Position numbers and translations under genes: made by a program
DNA from: Blautia sp.
Lineage (GTDB): Bacteria; Bacillota; Clostridia; Lachnospirales; Lachnospiraceae
NCBI GenBank assembly: GCA_022769545.1
Contig: JALEJS010000019.1
Span: forward strand, 1 to 64,000
Length of the DNA: 64,000 nucleotides
Reading direction: 5' to 3'
Notes under the pieces: model-generated
Database searches by the model: none
Told to the model about the DNA's origin: nothing
The model's input: only the letters and a program-made list of their open reading frames with translations
Shown here: positions 60,137 to 64,000 of the stretch, in pieces
Layout: every line of letters starts with the position of its first letter
How positions within the stretch are numbered: the stretch's first letter is position 1

Positions 60137-61064
60137 GATTGGAGTAATTACGGTATCTGCAATCGTTCTTTCACTCGGTATTTCCGCGAGTATATCAGCC
60201 AATGGACTGGAGGACTTTAATGATTATGTATCCGATCCTGCCGTGAAAGCTGAGTACGATTCTCTCTGGAATACGTCAGATGATGTGATCGGAAGCATTC
60301 AGATCCTTTCTGCGGAGGAATCGGATACGGGGGGAAGCATTGCGGATATTCCGGAGTGTGTATCATGTGAAGAAATTGAGATAAAGCCCTCTTTTTGTTC
60401 GTTTGAAAAAAGAGAACAAATGCAGTCTGTAATATATCGATTTGAAACAGAACTGACCAATCATTCGGAACAGGAAATTATGGAGATAAGGTATCAGTTC
60501 CGTTTCCTTGATGAAACAGGTGCAGAAGTGTTTTCCGGACGGGGAGTGTATAATGGACAGGATACACCGGTTAAGCCGGGGGAAACAGTGATTTCGGAAC
60601 AATCCGGAAGAATAAAACTCGAGAAGGAACCGGCTTCCTGGGAATTTCAGGTTCTGGAAGCATATCCATCGGAAGAAATTCCGCCAATCCATCTTCCGCA
60701 GGAAGGAGAACTTCTGACAGAGGCACTTTCAGATGTTCATTTTGAGAACATAACCGAAGCGTATCCGGTGAAAATCGAAGTCTGGATCGATCATATGGGA
60801 GACCTGAGTGAAGCAACCATCACGGATGAGGAAACTATCAGAAAAGTGACAGATACATTTTCGAAAATCAGGATAGGAAAACAGACCTTTGAAGTAGTAA
60901 CGGATAATTATAATGGCATCCGATTCTGCTTTGCGGACGGAACAGAATCTGTCATCAGCCTGAATCTGAAAAATCTGGAATATTCTGTCTATCATGGGTA
61001 TCAGTACCATGAATTAGAGAATTTTGAAGCGTTCTGGCAGCTGATGAATGAACTTACCCGTTGA
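60129..61064 (+). CDS. secreted protein of unknown function
   Basis: A 311-residue protein starting at a GTG that overlaps the preceding stop by 8 bp. Residues 1-24 form a signal peptide (VITVSAIVLSLGISASISAN). An FxLYD-like beta domain is suggested at about 95-175 (YRFETELTNHSEQEIMEIRY). The C-terminal half has no match I can name. Cysteines near 78-92 could pair. It probably shares the operon with the membrane protein upstream; an open frame back to 60009 is an artefact. Confidence 0.6.
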   Translation: MNKIGVITVSAIVLSLGISASISANGLEDFNDYVSDPAVKAEYDSLWNTSDDVIGSIQILSAEESDTGGSIADIPECVSCEEIEIKPSFCSFEKREQMQSVIYRFETELTNHSEQEIMEIRYQFRFLDETGAEVFSGRGVYNGQDTPVKPGETVISEQSGRIKLEKEPASWEFQVLEAYPSEEIPPIHLPQEGELLTEALSDVHFENITEAYPVKIEVWIDHMGDLSEATITDEETIRKVTDTFSKIRIGKQTFEVVTDNYNGIRFCFADGTESVISLNLKNLEYSVYHGYQYHELENFEAFWQLMNELTR

Positions 61065-61417
61065 AAAATGAGAAGAATTACTTTACAGCAGGAGGCGGTG
61101 ACAAACCGCCTCCTCCGTTTGCAGACAAAGTTCCGGTACCAGTGCTGTACAGTATAGGAAAATCGCCAATGATTCATTTTGTTGTTCATCAACAAAAATT
61201 ACGGTTTGCATTTGAAAATATGTGGCTTCCGATAATAGAAAAAAGGGAGGAAAAAGAGAAAGAATCCAGGAGAAACGTGCCGGGTGTCTTGATTAAACAG
61301 GAGAGCAGATGATATAACATGAATCAGAATATTGCAAATCGACTGGGTTTTGTGACAGAATTTGTTTTTTCTGCAATATATGAGAAATAGGGTAATACAA
61401 GACAAGGAGCGAACGGA
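61065..61417 (+). other. 353-bp region without a clear gene
   Basis: A hairpin GGAGGCGGT/ACCGCCTCC (61091-61113) near the end of the previous gene resembles a terminator but has only a weak T-run. An 83-codon open frame (61061-61312) has no convincing ribosome site or family and may be a decayed gene end (KREEKEKESRRNVPG). ATATTGCA and TGCAATAT (61330-61379) form a spaced inverted repeat before the next gene. Confidence 0.4.
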
Positions 61418-63253
61418 ATGAAAAAGAAAATAATATGTTTACTGCTGGTTGTCATCATGATTGTTACGCTGTCTGCCGGTTGTGGTGCAAAAAATGTTGC
61501 AAAAGAAGATGAGGACACGATCACTGTGTATTTGTGGACTACTGCAATGTATGAAAAATACGCACCCTACATTCAGTCCCGGCTTCCGGATATCAATATC
61601 CAGTTTGTGGTGGGCAACAATGATCTTGATTTTTATAAATTTATGAATGAGAACGGAGAATTACCGGATATCATCACCTGCTGCCGTTTTTCTCTGCATG
61701 ATGCTGCGCCGTTGAAGGACAGCCTGATGGATCTGTCCACTACCTCTGAGGCCGGTGCCATTTATGATTCCTATCTCAACAGCTTTACGAACGAGGACGG
61801 CAGCGTCAACTGGCTGCCGATGTGCGCCGATGTGCATGGTTTCATTACCAATAAAGCGTTGTTTGATGAGTACAACATTCCTCTGCCTACAGATTACGAA
61901 AGCTTTGTATCTGCATGTCAGGCTTTTGAGAAGGTGGGCATCAAAGGGTATGTTGGCGATTATACATATGACTATACCTGTATGGAATCTCTGCAGGGAA
62001 TATCCATTCCAGAGCTTATCTCCGTGGAAGGGCGTAAGTGGCGTACAGCATATTCAGATCCGGCAAGTGCGGAGCGTATAGGGCTGGATGATACCGTCTG
62101 GCCGGTTGTCTTTGAGCAGATGGAACAGTTTATCAAAGATGTAAACCTGACCTCTGAAGTTCTGGAATACGGATACGATATTCCGGTAGACATGTTTGCG
62201 AATGGCGAGGCTGCCATGATTGCCGGAAGCTCGGCACGAGTATTAGAGTTTCGAAACCAGGGAATAGATACTGTGATTTTGCCATACTTTGGTCAGAATG
62301 GGGAACAGTGGCTGATGACCACTCCTTATTTACAGGTGGCGCTGAATCGTGATCTGGAAGAAAATGAAGACCGTCTGGAAAAGGCGATGAAGGTGCTGGA
62401 TGTGATGATTTCCGAAGAAGGTCAGACGGTACTTGCAAACGGTCAGGATGTCCTGACCTATAGTCAGGATGCGGGCATTCATCTTACCGAGCATCTGTCA
62501 AATATAAGATCTCTTATTGAACAGAATCATATGTATATCCGCATTGCTTCCAATGACTTCTTCTCTGTGTCCAAGGATGTGGTCTCGAAGATGATTACGG
62601 GCGAATACAATGCACAGCAGGCTTATGAAGCCTTTGATGCCGGGCTTCGTCAGCCCAGAGAGGATTCTGCGGAGGTCATTTTGACATCCGAAAAAGCATA
62701 CTCTAACATTTTCCACAGGAAGGGCGGAAACGAATCCTACTCTGTAATGGCCAATTCTCTTCGCGGGGTGTATGGGAGCGATGTGCTGATAGCAACGGGT
62801 AACAGCTTCACAGGATGTGTGCTTCAGGCGGATTACACGGAAAAGATGGCAGGCTGCATGATCATGCCCAATGGTCTGGTATCTTTCCGACGGGATATGA
62901 CCGGGCTGGAACTGAAGGAGATCATCAAGGCTTATGTGGAAGGTGTTGAGGGAGGTTTTACGCCCTTTAACCGCGGTTCGCTTCCTGTTGTCAGCGGCAT
63001 TACGATTGACGTAGAAGAGAACGAGGGCACGTATTCCCTGACCAGGGTAAAAAAAGACGGCAAGGAGATCAGGGATGATGAGAGCTTCTCTGTGATCTGC
63101 CTTGCGACTTCCGGACATTTTGCTCCTTTCCTTGCGGATGAAGGTCGTGTGTTTACAGAGGGCGAGGAAAATGTAAGGACGGCCTGGACGAATGCTGTCA
63201 AATCAGACGGTTTTGTATTTGCCCAGCCGGAACAATATATTACATTAAAATAA
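61418..63253 (+). CDS. lipoprotein fusing an extracellular solute-binding domain to a 5'-nucleotidase C-terminal-like domain
   Basis: A 611-residue lipoprotein; lipobox LSAGCGAK gives lipidated Cys at about 22. Residues about 32-350 form a family 1-type solute-binding domain (TITVYLWTTAMYEKYAPYIQ, MFANGEAAMIAGSSA). Residues about 420-611 resemble the C-terminal domain of 5'-nucleotidases (MTGLELKEIIKAYVEG, FNRGSLPVVSGITID), without the N-terminal metallophosphatase domain. No transporter genes follow; instead a membrane sensor gene starts 87 bp later. A sensing partnership is likely. AAGGAG precedes the ATG. Confidence 0.8.
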   Translation: MKKKIICLLLVVIMIVTLSAGCGAKNVAKEDEDTITVYLWTTAMYEKYAPYIQSRLPDINIQFVVGNNDLDFYKFMNENGELPDIITCCRFSLHDAAPLKDSLMDLSTTSEAGAIYDSYLNSFTNEDGSVNWLPMCADVHGFITNKALFDEYNIPLPTDYESFVSACQAFEKVGIKGYVGDYTYDYTCMESLQGISIPELISVEGRKWRTAYSDPASAERIGLDDTVWPVVFEQMEQFIKDVNLTSEVLEYGYDIPVDMFANGEAAMIAGSSARVLEFRNQGIDTVILPYFGQNGEQWLMTTPYLQVALNRDLEENEDRLEKAMKVLDVMISEEGQTVLANGQDVLTYSQDAGIHLTEHLSNIRSLIEQNHMYIRIASNDFFSVSKDVVSKMITGEYNAQQAYEAFDAGLRQPREDSAEVILTSEKAYSNIFHRKGGNESYSVMANSLRGVYGSDVLIATGNSFTGCVLQADYTEKMAGCMIMPNGLVSFRRDMTGLELKEIIKAYVEGVEGGFTPFNRGSLPVVSGITIDVEENEGTYSLTRVKKDGKEIRDDESFSVICLATSGHFAPFLADEGRVFTEGEENVRTAWTNAVKSDGFVFAQPEQYITLK

Positions 63254-63339
63254 GAAAATTGGCTGTGACCAATTGGAGATTAAGTGTTCATCAAAAAGGA
63301 CTGGCACGAAGTATGATACGGAAGGAGGAGTGATTTGTC

Positions 63340-64000
63340 ATGAGAAAACGTCTGCGATTTATCATGGCTGTGTTCGTATTTCTTGTGGGAATCATCACGG
63401 CTGGTGTTCGATATAATACATTCGTGTCGGAGACAATCTATCTGGAAAGTGTTGCTCATCTGACGGAAATCTTTCGTCAGGCAAACAGTTCGTTTACAGT
63501 CCTTGTGAAACAGAACTGGACGAATCTTCATATGTTGGAAGAATATCTGCGAGATGTATCGGATGATGATCAGATTTGCGATTATATTGCCGGTTTAAAG
63601 GAAAAGACAGGATTTAATGATTTTTATTTTCTTTCGGCCGAGAGCGGTGATTACATGACCGTAAATGGGAAAAGCGGCTATCTTGATCTGAGGGGGAGTC
63701 TGCAGGAGTCGATTGTTCAGGAACAGGATATCGTGATGAACACGGTGATACCGGGGCAGTCGCAGCTTCTGGTGTTTGCGGTATCTGCTGCCGAAGGAAC
63801 CTATCAGGGCTTTGAATATGATGTGATCGCTACAAGCTACAATAACTCGGATATCGTGAATGTGCTGGATATTGCAGCTTATGAGGGAAATGCCAGCAGC
63901 TATGTCATTCATTCAGACGGCCGTACCATCGTGGACAACTCGGCTGACAGGCAGCAGGAAATCTACAATTTTCTGGCATTGTTAAAAAAGTATTCCGATT
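63340..64000 (+). CDS. membrane sensor protein, N-terminal part (cut by window end)
   Basis: 220 codons are visible, with no stop. GGAAGGAGGAG at 63320-63330 precedes the ATG. A membrane segment (about residues 6-27) is followed by a long extracellular sensory region with Cache-like features (YFLSAESGDYMTVNGKSGYL). The output domain lies beyond the window; histidine kinase, hybrid kinase or diguanylate cyclase are all possible. Its position after the solute-binding lipoprotein suggests that protein feeds it a signal. Confidence 0.7.
   Translation, partial: MRKRLRFIMAVFVFLVGIITAGVRYNTFVSETIYLESVAHLTEIFRQANSSFTVLVKQNWTNLHMLEEYLRDVSDDDQICDYIAGLKEKTGFNDFYFLSAESGDYMTVNGKSGYLDLRGSLQESIVQEQDIVMNTVIPGQSQLLVFAVSAAEGTYQGFEYDVIATSYNNSDIVNVLDIAAYEGNASSYVIHSDGRTIVDNSADRQQEIYNFLALLKKYSD

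Noticed and set aside
61061-61312. An 83-codon small gene after the secreted protein
   Set aside because: It starts inside the stop region of the previous gene without a ribosome site, spans a GC-rich hairpin and matches no family.

Overview
The window looks like a chromosomal segment of a gut-type Firmicute, most likely a Lachnospiraceae member (Blautia/Ruminococcus/Dorea-like). This is inferred from the S10-spc-alpha ribosomal gene order with strong AGGAGG ribosome sites, a zinc-type S14, an elongated L17, a fused clostridial-type PurL, a type III glutamine synthetase, MurT/GatD and FeoA-FeoA-FeoB. Promoters are typical sigma-A (TTGACA/TTGCAA, 17 bp, TATAAT) and hairpin-plus-T-run terminators are common. 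Species cannot be fixed from this sequence alone.

Layout. 1-9350: second half of the S10 cluster and the spc cluster (rplV to infA, including secY, adk, map), all on the plus strand. 9384-13859: an interruption of the usual infA-rpmJ junction by a minus-strand glucose-family PTS permease and a plus-strand HflK/HflC-like SPFH pair. The SPFH pair is preceded by a promoter, a yybP-ykoY-type (manganese) riboswitch candidate and a mutually exclusive terminator. 13918-17586: the alpha cluster restarts from its own promoter (rpmJ, rpsM, rpsK, rpsD, rpoA, rplQ) and ends in a textbook terminator. 17588-28500: murT-gatD (peptidoglycan amidation), rubredoxin, a WYL regulator with a sugar-binding-protein-like lipoprotein, xpt, a structured dispersed repeat behind a perfect promoter, a small unknown gene, a CsoR-like metal sensor with an mrp ATPase, and purL. 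28648-28918: a two-tRNA operon (Val, Met).

28999-45145: housekeeping and regulatory genes. These are a UDG-family glycosylase; a diacylglycerol-kinase-like enzyme, type III glutamine synthetase, MoxR-like AAA and VWA protein in one overlapping operon; an OPT peptide transporter with a PqqD-like protein; a YitT protein; a CdaR-like regulator; ftsEX with an S41 protease; DegV; and a GntR regulator. 45257-48437: a NEW3-domain membrane protein with an ABC-2 exporter. 48502-49284: a decayed TetR/MMPL gene pair. 49391-53212: a DtxR-family regulator divergent from a feoA-feoA-feoB-fur-like iron uptake operon with two operator-like palindromes. 53409-64000: surface and envelope accessory genes: a BspA-like leucine-rich-repeat protein, a DUF1349 protein, a GT-C-like membrane protein carrying a palindromic repeat in its 3' end, an unknown secreted protein, a lipoprotein joining a solute-binding domain to a 5'-nucleotidase C-terminal-like domain, and the start of a membrane sensor cut by the window edge.

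The least ordinary items are the manganese-riboswitch/SPFH insertion inside the ribosomal cluster; the dispersed palindromic element (22921-23100, 44163-44226, 49805-49850), two copies of which start immediately after promoters; long unexplained leaders before rpsH, rpmJ and rpsM; and the solute-binding/5'-nucleotidase fusion next to a sensor. All functional statements rest on reading the sequence and recalling families; no searches were run.
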